This document shows positions 1 to 9,020 of a DNA stretch of 16,685 bases, piece after piece (the first letter of the stretch is position 1; every line of letters starts with the position of its first letter). The translations under genes were made by a program, and so were the position numbers. The notes under the pieces are model-generated. The model searched no databases. It was not told where the DNA came from and saw nothing but the letters and a program-made list of their open reading frames with translations. Origin of the DNA: Methylotenera sp. UBA6020 (GTDB lineage: Bacteria; Pseudomonadota; Gammaproteobacteria; Burkholderiales; Methylophilaceae); contig DIZU01000172.1 in NCBI GenBank assembly GCA_002429455.1, positions 6,166 to 22,850 on the forward strand, in the 5' to 3' direction.

Positions 1-46
1 ATATTTAGCCCTTATTCAATCGAATGAAACAATTTAGGAGAACACC

Positions 47-1276
47 ATGAGTTTCCAACAAGGATTAAGCGGCCTCAACGCAGCTTCAAAACAACTAGAA
101 GTTATCGGTAACAACATATCCAATGCCAACACGGTGGGCTTCAAGCAATCACGTACCGAATTCGCCGATGTATATGCCAATTCACTCAACGGCAGTAGCG
201 CCTCACAAGCCGGTATTGGTACCAAAGTTTCCGCTATCACTCAGCAATATACACAGGGCAATATCAGCAGTAGCAGCAACTCACTGGATATCGGCATTAA
301 TGGTGGCGGGTTTTTTCGCATGAGCAACAATGGCGACATTACTTATTCGCGCAATGGTCAGTTCCAGATGGATAAATTCGGTTATATCGTCGATGCAGAA
401 AGCAAGCGCCTCACAGGCTACACCGCAGATGCGACAGGCAACCTGTCAACCGGTGCGCCAGCAGAAATCAACATCAATATGGCTGATTTAAAACCGTCCG
501 CCACCACCGCTGTAACCGGTTTAGTCAATCTGGATTCTCGTAGTAGCGCGCTCACTGCCGCGGGGTTTGATCCTACGGACCCAACGACTTACAATAACTC
601 TACCGCCCTTACTGTGTACGACAGCCTGGGTAACTCACATACCTTGCAAAGCTATTTTGTCAAGACAGCGCCAGGCGTATGGGATGTATTTACTACTGCT
701 GACGGCACGTCTACTACGGTACTGCCAGCACCTAATGTCACGCTTACTTTTACCGGTACTGGTGTGGCGCCTACCAGCGTTCCGGCTAGTCCAGTCACGG
801 TGAATTTTGCAGTTGCCACCGGAGCAACGACGCCTGTTTCAATGACGCTGGATTATTCTGGTAACACACAGTTCGGCTCCAGTTTCAGCGTCAACACACT
901 ATCACAAGACGGCTACACTTCGGGGCGCCTATCGGGGTTCAATACAGGCGCCGATGGCATCATTCTTGGGCGCTATACCAACGGGCAATCTAAAGTACTG
1001 GGGCAAGTGGTACTGGCAAACTTTGCCAACCCTAATGGCCTGCAATCTATGGGCGGTAATGCCTGGACGGAGAGCCCGACTTCCGGTGCCGCGCTAGTTG
1101 GCGTCCCTAATAGTGGATTATTAGGTGTATTACAATCATCTGCACTCGAGGACTCCAATGTAGACCTCACCGCCGAACTGGTTAACATGATGACGGCACA
1201 ACGTGTTTATCAAGCCAATGCGCAGACCATCAAGACCCAGGATCAGGTCATGCAGACACTGGTCAACCTGCGTTAA
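47..1276 (+). CDS. flgE: Flagellar hook protein FlgE
   Basis: This gene encodes the structural subunit of the flagellar hook, the universal joint outside the outer membrane, polymerised after export through the flagellar type III apparatus. The 409-residue protein opens with the rod/hook N-terminal helix (SFQQGLSGLNAASKQLEVIGNNISNANTVGFK-like, about residues 2-34) that contains the family signature NNISNANTVGFK. It ends with the matching C-terminal helix (DLTAELVNMMTAQRVYQANAQTIKTQDQVMQTLVNLR-like). The middle is a Thr/Ser/Gly-rich variable domain, as expected for the exposed hook surface. The ATG at 47 is preceded by AGGAG at a good distance. Length fits betaproteobacterial FlgE. flgD would be expected just upstream, but only 46 bp are visible there. 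Confidence 0.96.
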   Translation: MSFQQGLSGLNAASKQLEVIGNNISNANTVGFKQSRTEFADVYANSLNGSSASQAGIGTKVSAITQQYTQGNISSSSNSLDIGINGGGFFRMSNNGDITYSRNGQFQMDKFGYIVDAESKRLTGYTADATGNLSTGAPAEININMADLKPSATTAVTGLVNLDSRSSALTAAGFDPTDPTTYNNSTALTVYDSLGNSHTLQSYFVKTAPGVWDVFTTADGTSTTVLPAPNVTLTFTGTGVAPTSVPASPVTVNFAVATGATTPVSMTLDYSGNTQFGSSFSVNTLSQDGYTSGRLSGFNTGADGIILGRYTNGQSKVLGQVVLANFANPNGLQSMGGNAWTESPTSGAALVGVPNSGLLGVLQSSALEDSNVDLTAELVNMMTAQRVYQANAQTIKTQDQVMQTLVNLR

Positions 1277-1362
1277 TGATTGAAAGTCAACGTGTTTGAT
1301 AGTCACTGTTTTAATCACTGGATTTAAAATAACACCATTTAAAGTCGATAGGGAGAGGCGCT

Positions 1363-2103
1363 ATGGATCGCATGATTTATACCGCAATGACGGGCGCAAA
1401 ACACATACTTGAACAACAGGCAACGACTGCCCACAATCTGGCCAACGCCACTTCTACCGGCTTTAAGGCACAAGTGGATTCATTCAGGGCGGTGCCTGTC
1501 GTCGGTGATGGTTTAGCAACGCGTGCCTTTGTGGTGGATGCTACTGTAGGCGCGGACTTCAATCCCGGTCCGATCCAGTCAACCAACCGTGATCTGGATG
1601 TAGCTATTCAAGGCAAAGGCTGGCTGGCAGTACAACGGGCAGATGGCTCCGAAGGCTACACTCGCAACGGATCGCTCAAGGTCAGTGAAAACGGCATCCT
1701 GCAAACGGCCAGCGGCCTGACTGTGATGGGCGATGGCGGACCCATCAGCATTCCGCCTGACGTTACTATTTCAATTGCCAAAGACGGTACCGTATCATCT
1801 GTTTCCAACAACACCCTGCCTGGGCCGGCGAATGCGATAGGCCGCCTGAAACTGGTAAACCCACCTGAGACCAACTTGGTTCGGGCAGAAGACGGATTAT
1901 TTGTCACAAAAGACGGCAATCCAGCCGAGGTAGATGCAAACGTCAATGTCGTCAGCGGTGCTCTCGAAAGCAGTAATGTCAACGTCATTGATGCCATGGT
2001 CACCATGATCAGTCTGGCCAGACAATTTGAAACACAAATGAAGCTGGTACAGAGCGCTGAGAATAACGCCAATAAAGCCAGTCAACTCTTCAGTTTGGGT
2101 TAA
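1363..2103 (+). CDS. flgF: Flagellar proximal rod protein FlgF
   Basis: FlgF is a proximal rod subunit of the basal body, exported to the periplasm without a cleaved signal. The 246-residue product has the N-terminal rod motif MDRMIYTAMTGAKHILEQQ followed by HNLANATSTGFKA, a central FlgE/F/G domain with DLDVAIQGKGWLAVQ and GYTRNGSLKVSENG, and a C-terminal helix beginning LESSNVNVIDAMVTMISLAR. The length is close to the 250 residues usual for the family. The ATG at 1363 follows GGGAG by about 8 nt. It lies 86 bp after flgE with no visible terminator between, so the two are probably co-transcribed. The call rests on FlgF-type wording (MDRMIYTAM, FETQMKLVQSAE) rather than the FlgG pattern found in the next gene. 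Confidence 0.96.
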   Translation: MDRMIYTAMTGAKHILEQQATTAHNLANATSTGFKAQVDSFRAVPVVGDGLATRAFVVDATVGADFNPGPIQSTNRDLDVAIQGKGWLAVQRADGSEGYTRNGSLKVSENGILQTASGLTVMGDGGPISIPPDVTISIAKDGTVSSVSNNTLPGPANAIGRLKLVNPPETNLVRAEDGLFVTKDGNPAEVDANVNVVSGALESSNVNVIDAMVTMISLARQFETQMKLVQSAENNANKASQLFSLG

Positions 2104-2226
2104 GCCAGTTTGAGTTAACATTAATTTAAGGCTGCTAAAACCAGCAAACACTTCAAATGAACATAGACAAGTTAAGCATTTGGATGAAAGTAAAGAGCAT
2201 TTGGTTAAGTCAATCAGCGGCCAACA

Positions 2227-2244
2227 TGCTAGTTTTGACTAGCA
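2227..2244 (+). promoter_or_regulatory. Small hairpin upstream of flgG
   Basis: The 164-bp gap between flgF and flgG contains a perfect 6-bp inverted repeat, TGCTAG and CTAGCA, around a 6-nt loop (TTTTGA). It ends about 24 nt before the flgG ATG, just ahead of its GAAAGGAAA ribosome-binding region. A short T-run (GATTTTT) follows after a few bases. It could be a weak attenuator, an mRNA stability element or chance; the stem is too short and AT-rich to call a terminator. Confidence 0.3.
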
Positions 2245-2267
2245 GCTGATTTTTGAAAGGAAATAAA

Positions 2268-3050
2268 ATGATACGCTCACTATGGATTTCAAAAACCGGC
2301 CTTGATGCCCAGCAAACACAAATGGACGTAATCGCCAATAACTTGGCTAACGTTAGCACCAATGGATTCAAACGCGCACGCGCGGTGTTTGAAGATTTAC
2401 TCTATCAGAACATTCGCCAGCCAGGCGCGCAATCCTCACAACAAACCCAGCTACCCTCTGGCTTGCAACTCGGCACCGGCGTTAGGCCTGTCGCCACTGA
2501 GCGCATTTTCAGCCAGGGTAATTTACAGCAAACCACTAACGATAAAGATGTCGCTATTCAGGGCGCTGGCTTCTTTCAGGTATTGCTGCCTGATGGCACC
2601 ACGGCTTACACCCGTGATGGTTCTTTCCAGGTAGATAGCCAAGGGCAGTTGGTCACTTCGAGCGGTTTCCCTGTACAACCAGCGATTACTATTCCAGCCA
2701 CAGCACAAAGTTTGACCATTGGCCGCGATGGCACGGTTTCTATTACCACGGCTGGCACAGCGGCGGTCACGCAGATAGGCTCATTGCAACTGGCCACATT
2801 CATCAATCCGGCCGGTTTACAAGCCAAAGGTGAGAACTTGTTTGTAGAAACAGCAGCTTCTGGCAATGCCAACACGAATACTCCGGGTGCCAATGGTGCA
2901 GGCGTATTGTCACAAGGTTATGTTGAAACATCTAACGTCAATGTGGTGGAAGAACTGGTCAACATGATTCAGACCCAGCGTGCGTATGAAATCAATAGTA
3001 AAGCAATTACTACGTCTGACCAGATGCTGCAAAAACTTACCCAGATGTAA
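2268..3050 (+). CDS. flgG: Flagellar distal rod protein FlgG
   Basis: FlgG forms the distal rod, the drive-shaft segment passing through the P and L rings. From the ATG at 2268 the product is 260 residues, the same length as Escherichia coli FlgG. It shows [40 protein letters not shown] N-terminal helices, [12 protein letters not shown] and [21 protein letters not shown] in the core, and the C-terminal signature [29 protein letters not shown] longer frame starts at a TTG at 2253, but the ATG at 2268 is preferred because GAAAGG lies 7-12 nt before it. It follows flgF after 164 bp, the longest gap in the flgEFGHIJ block, so some internal promoter or processing is possible there. Confidence 0.97.
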   Translation: MIRSLWISKTGLDAQQTQMDVIANNLANVSTNGFKRARAVFEDLLYQNIRQPGAQSSQQTQLPSGLQLGTGVRPVATERIFSQGNLQQTTNDKDVAIQGAGFFQVLLPDGTTAYTRDGSFQVDSQGQLVTSSGFPVQPAITIPATAQSLTIGRDGTVSITTAGTAAVTQIGSLQLATFINPAGLQAKGENLFVETAASGNANTNTPGANGAGVLSQGYVETSNVNVVEELVNMIQTQRAYEINSKAITTSDQMLQKLTQM

Positions 3051-3146
3051 TCCGGGCACCTTGATCAATACATCGTATAAATGCCCAGTAATAATATCAA
3101 GACAGCTATTTTGATGCGCTCATCTCCAAAAAGCCAAGAGTCGATT

Positions 3147-3869
3147 ATGTTTAATACAAACTACCGTAAAGCATGCAATGCATCATTGCTCGACCTTTCT
3201 ATCAGCCGTTTAAGTGCTCATCTTTTTTTAATGAGCACAGTATTGGTAGCCAGCCTGAGTGGTTGTGCTATCACGCCAGATTCAATCGTCAAGCAACCAT
3301 TGACCGCCAAGCCATCAGCAACCCCACCAATGGCTGCAAGCAATGGTGCAATATTCAACTCGACGGCTTACCACCCATTGTTTGAAGACAGACGTCCACG
3401 TTTTGTCGGTGATATCGTTACGATCAACATCACCGAGAACACTACCGCTACCAAAGCTGGCGGCAGCTCGGGTAGCAAAGACGGCAAGACCGACAGCTCC
3501 ATTTCCAGCCTATTCGGTCATAACGTCCCTAACGCGTCCTTTGGTGCAAGCTCGGCAAACTCTTACGCAGACAAGGCCGCCGCCAACTCCAGCAATGTGT
3601 TTACTGGCTCGATCACCGCTACTGTGGTGGAAGTATTGCCCAATGGCTTTCTGGTTGTCAGCGGAGAAAAACAGGTTTCTTTTGACAAAGGTACAGAGTT
3701 TGTAAGATTTTCCGGTGTAATCAACCCGGACAGCATCACACCGGGCAACTTCGTACCCTCCACCAAAGTGGCTGATGCCCGCATTGAATACAGAACCAAC
3801 AGTAAGATTGATGCTGCTGAAATCGCTTCTATGGTCGCACGCTTCGTTTTGAGCCTGGCCCCGCTGTAA
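3147..3869 (+). CDS. flgH: Flagellar L-ring lipoprotein FlgH
   Basis: FlgH builds the outer-membrane L ring, the bushing for the rod in Gram-negative bacteria. From the ATG at 3147 the product is 240 residues with a lipoprotein signal peptide: a basic/polar n-region, a hydrophobic stretch and the lipobox LSGC at about residues 37-40, so Cys40 would be lipidated. Family motifs follow: HPLFEDRRPRFVGDIVTINITENTTATK, then GSITATVVEVLPNGFLVVSGEKQV and the C-terminal VRFSGVINPDSITPGN and ARIEYR. The frame is open back to 3081, but neither that ATG nor one at 3114 has a ribosome-binding site, whereas 3147 has AAGAG 6 nt upstream. The n-region is long for a lipoprotein, so the start carries some doubt; an ATG at 3231 would leave a signal with no basic residue. 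Confidence 0.94.
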   Translation: MFNTNYRKACNASLLDLSISRLSAHLFLMSTVLVASLSGCAITPDSIVKQPLTAKPSATPPMAASNGAIFNSTAYHPLFEDRRPRFVGDIVTINITENTTATKAGGSSGSKDGKTDSSISSLFGHNVPNASFGASSANSYADKAAANSSNVFTGSITATVVEVLPNGFLVVSGEKQVSFDKGTEFVRFSGVINPDSITPGNFVPSTKVADARIEYRTNSKIDAAEIASMVARFVLSLAPL

Positions 3870-3878
3870 AGGTTGAAT

Positions 3879-5024
3879 ATGATGCTTGGCTACTTAAAAA
3901 ATAATTTTAAAATCACGCCTAAAAATCTGCATGCGATTACCTGCGCGCTGCTGTTTTGCGGCATAATCGTTGGCCAGCCAGCCCATGCCGAAAGGCTGAA
4001 AGACCTCGCCTCTATCCAGGGCGTCAGAAACAACCAGCTCATCGGTTATGGCTTGGTGGTGGGGCTCGATGGTACCGGTGACCAAACGACACAAACACCA
4101 TTTACTGTGCAGAGTATTATCAGCATGATGCAACAAATGGGGGTGAGTTTGCCGCCTGGCACCAATCTGCAACTTATGAATGTCGCCGCGGTGATGGTCA
4201 CCAGCAGCTTGCCCGCCTTTGCCCAACCCGGACAAACGCTGGATATCACGGTTTCCTCAATGGGTAATGCCAAAAGCCTGCGTGGCGGCACCCTGCTGAT
4301 GACCCCCCTCAAAGGTGCCGATGGACAGGTTTATGCCATTGCACAGGGTAATCTGGTGGTCGGTGGCGTCGGTGCTTCTGCCAATGGCAGCCAAACACAG
4401 ATCAATCATCTGAGCGTGGGCCGAATTTCTGAAGGAGCCACGGTAGAACGCGCGATTCCCAACACCATCAGCCAGACCGAGAGTGTCAATCTGGAACTGA
4501 AAGAATCTGATTTTTCTACCGCTACGCTGGTGGTGGATGCCATCAACCGCCGGTTTGGTCAGAACACGGCATTTGCACAGAATGGGCGTGTGATTCAGGT
4601 GCAGCCGCCGGCCAATACTAGCCGCGTAGCGTTTCTTGCCGCACTGGAAACCATCAATATCTCACCAGCCGCTGGCTCTGCAAAAATCATCCTCAATGCA
4701 CGCACAGGTTCGGTTGTCATGAACCAGGCAGTCACTCTGGAAAACTGTGCCGTATCACACGGCAACCTGTCGGTTGTCATCAATACCACACCCGTCATCA
4801 GCCAGCCTGGGGCATTATCTGGCGGCCAGACAGTGGCAACTGCGCGCTCACAAATCGAAATCACCAAAGAGCCTGGCAAAGTCTTGCAACTTAACAGCGG
4901 CGCCAATCTTTCCGATGTAGTCAAGGCGCTTAATGCAATTGGCGCTACACCGCAAGACCTGCTTGCCATCTTGCAAGCAATGAAGGCGGCAGGTTCGCTG
5001 CGCGCCGAACTGGAGATTATCTAG
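3879..5024 (+). CDS. flgI: Flagellar P-ring protein FlgI
   Basis: FlgI forms the periplasmic P ring around the rod. The 381-residue precursor has a Sec signal peptide with basic n-region, core CALLFCGIIVG and cleavage site AHA before ERLKDLASIQG (about residue 37). The mature N-terminus carries the very conserved LASIQGVRNNQLIGYGLVVGLDGTGD pattern. Other family blocks are NVAAVMVTSSLPAFAQPGQTLDITVSSMGNAKSLRGGTLL and, at the end, GANLSDVVKALNAIGATPQDLLAILQAMKAAGSLRAELEII. The frame can be read from a TTG at 3873; the ATGs at 3879 and 3882 are better, placed 6 or 9 nt after AAAGG. The gene begins 9 bp after the flgH stop, indicating tight coupling. Confidence 0.97.
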   Translation: MMLGYLKNNFKITPKNLHAITCALLFCGIIVGQPAHAERLKDLASIQGVRNNQLIGYGLVVGLDGTGDQTTQTPFTVQSIISMMQQMGVSLPPGTNLQLMNVAAVMVTSSLPAFAQPGQTLDITVSSMGNAKSLRGGTLLMTPLKGADGQVYAIAQGNLVVGGVGASANGSQTQINHLSVGRISEGATVERAIPNTISQTESVNLELKESDFSTATLVVDAINRRFGQNTAFAQNGRVIQVQPPANTSRVAFLAALETINISPAAGSAKIILNARTGSVVMNQAVTLENCAVSHGNLSVVINTTPVISQPGALSGGQTVATARSQIEITKEPGKVLQLNSGANLSDVVKALNAIGATPQDLLAILQAMKAAGSLRAELEII

Positions 5025-5025
5025 C

Positions 5026-5979
5026 ATGGTGAATAGTGCAGACCTCTCTGGAAAAGTCGCTTTTGATGCCAACAGCTTAAATAGCCTTAAACTCGCAGCG
5101 AAAGAAAATTCGCCAGAAGCCATCAAGGGCGTCGCCAAACAGTTTGAGGCTATTTTCATGAACATGATGCTCAAAAGCATGCGTGACGCCTCACCGCAGG
5201 ACAATCCGTTTGATAACGAGCAGAGCCGTACATTCACCTCCATGCTTGATCAGCAACTGAGTAGCAACCTGGCCTCGAAAGGACTGGGGCTAGCCGATGT
5301 ACTCGCCAAGCAACTCAGCAAAACCGGCTATGCCGCCACCAACACGCTGCAGCAGGCCGTTACAGACGAGCAGCCCACTACAGAAGCTAACTCACATTCG
5401 GTTACAACCCCCTTAAACAATCCCTACTTGCCCAACAGCACGAAGGCCCTTGAGCAAAGAGCCCTGCCAGCTGATGCCGTACCCACAGGCAGCAAAGGGC
5501 TAAACCTCAAACCATTGAGCGATGCTTCAACTCAATTCCAGAACCGCATGGCGCAACACGCTGAAGAAGCCAGCCGCGCCACTGGCGTACCTGCTTACCT
5601 GATGCTCGGTCAGGCTGCATTGGAAAGCGGCTGGGGCAAGCGCGAGATCAAGGCTGCAGACGGCACACCTAGCAATAACCTGTTTGGCATCAAGGCCACC
5701 GGCAGCTGGGATGGCAAGGTAGTCGAAGCCACGACAACCGAATATATCAACGGAGTTAAACAAAAGCGCATCGAAAAATTTCGCGCCTATGATAGCTACG
5801 CCGACTCATTCAAGGATTTTGCCAACCTGATGCGTAACAACCCGCGCTATGAAAACGTCATGTCCAACCTGCAGGATGTGAATGGTTACGCGCAAGCCAT
5901 GCAAAAAGCCGGTTATGCCACCGACCCCAATTACGCCAGCAAATTAGCCAGTGTGATCCAAAAAGTTTCAGCATCATAA
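5026..5979 (+). CDS. flgJ: FlgJ: rod-cap protein with peptidoglycan hydrolase domain
   Basis: FlgJ is the rod-assembly scaffold and, in beta- and gammaproteobacteria, the peptidoglycan hydrolase that opens the wall for the rod. The 317-residue protein has the rod-binding domain at about residues 30-90 (VAKQFEAIFMNMMLKSMRDA), a Thr/Asn/Pro-rich linker at about 100-165, and a glucosaminidase-type (GH73) domain from about 170 to the end. The putative catalytic glutamate is E200 in QAALESGWGKREI, followed by NNLFGIKA and later blocks such as FRAYDSYADSFKDFANLM and YATDPNYASKLASVI. The ATG lies one base after the flgI stop, and GGAG inside flgI acts as its ribosome-binding site, so translation is probably coupled. 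A promoter for flgK begins directly after it. Confidence 0.96.
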   Translation: MVNSADLSGKVAFDANSLNSLKLAAKENSPEAIKGVAKQFEAIFMNMMLKSMRDASPQDNPFDNEQSRTFTSMLDQQLSSNLASKGLGLADVLAKQLSKTGYAATNTLQQAVTDEQPTTEANSHSVTTPLNNPYLPNSTKALEQRALPADAVPTGSKGLNLKPLSDASTQFQNRMAQHAEEASRATGVPAYLMLGQAALESGWGKREIKAADGTPSNNLFGIKATGSWDGKVVEATTTEYINGVKQKRIEKFRAYDSYADSFKDFANLMRNNPRYENVMSNLQDVNGYAQAMQKAGYATDPNYASKLASVIQKVSAS

Positions 5980-5989
5980 AAATACATCC

Positions 5990-6016
5990 TAAAGTTTTGT
6001 ATCTTTATGCCGTCAT
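5990..6016 (+). promoter_or_regulatory. FliA (sigma-28) promoter for flgKL
   Basis: The sequence TAAAGTTT (5990-5997), an 11-nt spacer, and GCCGTCAT (6009-6016) match the enterobacterial FliA consensus TAAAGTTT-N11-GCCGATAA. The match is 8 of 8 in the -35 box, exact spacing, and 5 of 8 in the -10 box including the GCCG core. It begins 10 bp after flgJ and ends 30 bp before the flgK ATG. It implies that flgK and flgL are late, FliA-dependent genes, expressed once the hook-basal body is complete, in addition to any read-through from upstream. The sequence match is direct; the regulatory role is inferred. Confidence 0.8.
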
Positions 6017-6046
6017 CTAATATATGAGATTCGAAGAGTAGATATC

Positions 6047-7994
6047 ATGGCTTCCAATATACTAAACATAGGCAAAAGCGCACTGGCTGCGGCACAGGTT
6101 GGTATCAGTACCACTGGACACAATATCGCCAATGCCTCCACACCAGGCTACTCACGACAAGTAGTAACACAGGCTGCTGCGCAAGCCCAGAATTTTGGCT
6201 ATGGTTATGTTGGCCAGGGTACTGAAATTGCATCCGTAACACGGGTCTATAGCGATTTACTGGCGCGACAGGCAGTAAGTAGCCAGGCAGCCAGTGCCAG
6301 TAGCAGTACTTATAGCAGTGAGCTTGGCACCATCGATAACATGCTGTCGGATGCCTCCGCTGGCTTAAATCCGGCAATGAGTGATTTTTTTGCCAGTATA
6401 CAAGACCTGTCGGCCAACCCCAGCGACCTCGCTACCCGGCAAACCATGTTATCCAATGCACAATCGCTGGCAAACCGTTTTCAGAGTACCAGCGACCGTC
6501 TTAATGAAATTAGTGACGGCGTCAATACCCAACTCACTTCGGCGGTGAGCCTGGTCAACACCTATGCCAAACAAATTTCCAGCCTGAACGACAGCATTGA
6601 AAAAGCCGTTAGCGCTGACGGCCATACGCCCAATGATCTGATGGATCAACGCGATCAATTGGTACTGGAACTCAGTAAGCAAATCAAAACCACGGTAATA
6701 CCTCAGAACGGTAGCTACAACATATTTGTCGGCAATGGCTTGCCATTGGTCATTGGTACAGACACCTTTTCACTGACAACCGCACCTTCACCAACAGATG
6801 CTACTCGACTGGAAGTGGCTTACCAGACTCAAGCCAAGACCACAATTCTGGGGTCGGAAAGTCTTGCTGGTGGAGCGATTGGCGGCTTGGTTCAATTCCG
6901 CAGCGGAATCGCTGGACACTATAAAAAATCAGTTGGGCCAGATTGCCGTAGTGCTTGCAGAAACCTTCAATACGCAGCATGAACAAGGCCTGGACCAAAA
7001 TGGTAGCCCTGGTGGCGCCTTATTCAGCATTCCTGACCCCGCTGTAACTAGCAGCAGTATCAACACAGGCACAGCCGTTGTCGCCAGCACGATTGTAGAC
7101 GCCCACGCAATCACCAGCAGTGATTACCGCTTGCAATTTGACGGTACGAACTACAAGATTACGCGACTTAGCGATAAAACGGTGCAGAGCTTTACCAGCT
7201 TACCGCAAACGCTGGATGGCCTAAGCTTCAGCAAAGCTTCCGGCACCATGAATGCCGGCGATGATTTTGTTATCCGGCCTACGCAAAATGCAGCCAACTC
7301 ATTTAAGTTGGCAATCACCGATATCAGCAAGCTAGCTGTTGGTGGCCCGGTACTAAGCTCGACTGTCAATGTGGCGAATACTGGTACTGCCACTATAAGC
7401 ACACCTGTTGTTGACAACACTTATTCGGCCAGCCCGTTGGCTAGTGCATTTGGCCTCACCTATAATACTGGAGTTCCTGGTACCCTTACGCTGGCACCAG
7501 CCTCACAACCAGTCACAGTGACCTCTGGCGGAACCAGCACCACTTACGCCGCAGGCACACCGGTCACCTATACCAGCGGCGCCACCATTACAGTGGGCAG
7601 TTTAAGCTTTGCCATCACAGGCACACCCAGCAATGGCGACCAATTCACGATTACCCCCAACACCACCAACGCACCTGGTGACAACCGTAATGGCCTGCTA
7701 CTGGCAGGTCTACAAAACCAGGGCACGATTAACAACAGTAAAACCAGCTATTCCAGTGCGTTTGCTCAACTGGTCAGCAGTGTGGGCAATAAAGCCCGCG
7801 AATTGAAAGTGACAGGGGCAGCAGAAGCCACAGTGCTGGAGCAGGCTACAGCGGCGGTACAATCGGAATCTGGTGTTAATCTGGATGAAGAAGCGACCAA
7901 TCTTCTGCGCTACCAACAAGCTTATCAAGCCGCCGGCAAGATGATGCAGATTGCTAGTCAGCTTTTTGATGTTCTGCTGCAACTAGGCCAATAG
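6047..7994 (+). pseudogene. flgK: Hook-filament junction protein FlgK, reading frame broken once
   Basis: FlgK (HAP1) is the first junction protein between hook and filament. The gene is split over two frames. Codons from 6047 to 6904 give 286 residues with the FlgK N-terminus (NILNIGKSALAAAQVGISTTGHNIANASTPGYSRQ-like). Codons from 6906 to 7994 give 362 more, ending in the typical C-terminus (SGVNLDEEATNLLRYQQAYQAAGKMMQIASQLFDVLL-like). Skipping one G of the GG at 6905-6906 restores GGLVQFRS-ESLDTIKNQLGQIAVVLAETFN, the expected family sequence, and gives a 648-residue protein, a normal length for betaproteobacteria. As written, translation ends at 6982 after 311 residues, which would lack the C-terminal helices needed for junction assembly. 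The lesion could be a real mutation or a consensus error; flgL downstream is intact. Confidence 0.92.
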
Positions 7995-8021
7995 ACCAAG
8001 CCCGAAAAAAGGACATAAATC

Positions 8022-8936
8022 ATGCGCATTAGTACCAACACCATCTACCAATCAGGCATCTCCAAAATCAGCGCATTGCAATCTGAGCAGGCCAAGTTGC
8101 AACAACAAATTTCTACTGGAAAACGTATTTCTTCGCCTTCAGATGACCCTATAGCTGCAGCACGCGCACTGGAACTTGCCCATGCACAGGGCATTAATTC
8201 AAAATTCGCAGATACCCGTAAAACTGCACAGACCAAACTCAATACAACGGAATCAAATCTGGCTAGCGTGACCAGCCTGCTTGTAGCTACTCAGTCCACA
8301 CTGGTCGGGGCTGGCAATGGCGTGCTTTCTAACACAGAAAGAGCATCAATTGCGTCAGAATTGAATGGCTCACTCCAGGCACTGGTTGGCCTTGCCAACG
8401 AGCAGGATGCCTCAGGAAATTTTATTTATGCGGGTTTTCAAACTGGCACCGCACCTTTTGTCGCTACCGCCTCAGGTGCAACTTATACCGGAGACAGCAA
8501 TCAGCAGTTACTACAAGTGGATTCTCAACGTCAGATGGCCATGAATGTCACAGGGGACAATGTATTTCAAGCCAATGGCAATGATACATTCAAAACCTTG
8601 AGTGACTTGGTCACACTGTTAAATACCCCAATCACCAATACAGCAACGCAGGCGGCATTCAGTGCCGGGTTAGCAACCGCTATTAGCAGCCTGCAAGGCT
8701 CAGTAGACAACGTGATCAACGTGCGTGCAGCCACCGGCTCCAAACTCAACGAACTCGACGCCCTGGACACATCAGGCTCGGCCCGTGATCTGCAATACAG
8801 CAAATCCCTCTCCGATGTGCAGGATACGGACTATGCCAGCGCACTTTCCGATCTTTCAAAAAATCAAACCATTATGGACGCTGCACAAAAGTCCTTCGTT
8901 GAAATTACCAGCCTATCACTATTTAAATTCATGTAG
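8022..8936 (+). CDS. flgL: Hook-filament junction protein FlgL
   Basis: FlgL (HAP3) is the second junction protein, sitting between FlgK and flagellin. The 304-residue product has the flagellin-like N-terminal helices MRISTNTIYQSGISKISALQ and QQQISTGKRISSPSDDPIAAARALEL, and the matching C-terminal region beginning NVRAATGSKLNELDAL and ending SFVEITSLSLFKFM. The variable centre is short, giving a length near the 317 residues of E. coli FlgL. The ATG follows AAAGGAC at good spacing and lies 27 bp after flgK, so the two form one unit behind the FliA promoter. No flagellin or FliD gene follows; the flagellar + strand block ends here. Confidence 0.95.
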   Translation: MRISTNTIYQSGISKISALQSEQAKLQQQISTGKRISSPSDDPIAAARALELAHAQGINSKFADTRKTAQTKLNTTESNLASVTSLLVATQSTLVGAGNGVLSNTERASIASELNGSLQALVGLANEQDASGNFIYAGFQTGTAPFVATASGATYTGDSNQQLLQVDSQRQMAMNVTGDNVFQANGNDTFKTLSDLVTLLNTPITNTATQAAFSAGLATAISSLQGSVDNVINVRAATGSKLNELDALDTSGSARDLQYSKSLSDVQDTDYASALSDLSKNQTIMDAAQKSFVEITSLSLFKFM

Positions 8937-8946
8937 GCACAATTGT

Positions 8947-8960
8947 TTACGCCCGCGTAA
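8947..8960. repeat. Dyad symmetry just after flgL
   Basis: TTACGC and GCGTAA are perfect inverted repeats separated by CC, starting 10 bp after the flgL stop. Read as RNA it would form a 5-bp stem with a 4-nt loop. There is no T-run after it, so it is not a typical intrinsic terminator, though it is in a place where 3'-end formation would be expected. Confidence 0.35.
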
Positions 8961-9006
8961 TACCCGCCAGCATACCAAATATATTAAGTTCAACCGCATA
9001 CAGCCA

Positions 9007-9020
9007 GCGACTTAAGTCGC
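9007..9020. repeat. 14-bp perfect palindrome between flgL and the HAD gene
   Basis: GCGACTTAAGTCGC is a perfect 14-bp palindrome in the 206-bp gap between flgL and the HAD gene, 123 bp before that gene's start. It has the shape of a dimeric regulator site. A second, looser dyad (TTGCA, 6-nt loop, TGCAA) lies at 9051-9066. No clear sigma-70 promoter was recognised beside either, so function is open. Confidence 0.4.

Noticed and set aside
2174..2204. Direct repeats of GCATTTGG in the flgF-flgG gap.
   Set aside because: They are only eight or nine bases long and without further copies or symmetry, so I do not read them as a site.
3054..3086. A possible terminator after flgG (GGGCA and TGCCC).
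   Set aside because: The stem is 5 bp with a 23-nt loop and no T-run, so it is well within chance.
6895..6915. Programmed +1 frameshifting in flgK.
   Set aside because: There is no slippery codon followed by a stop or rare codon at the break, and FlgK is not known to use frameshifting.
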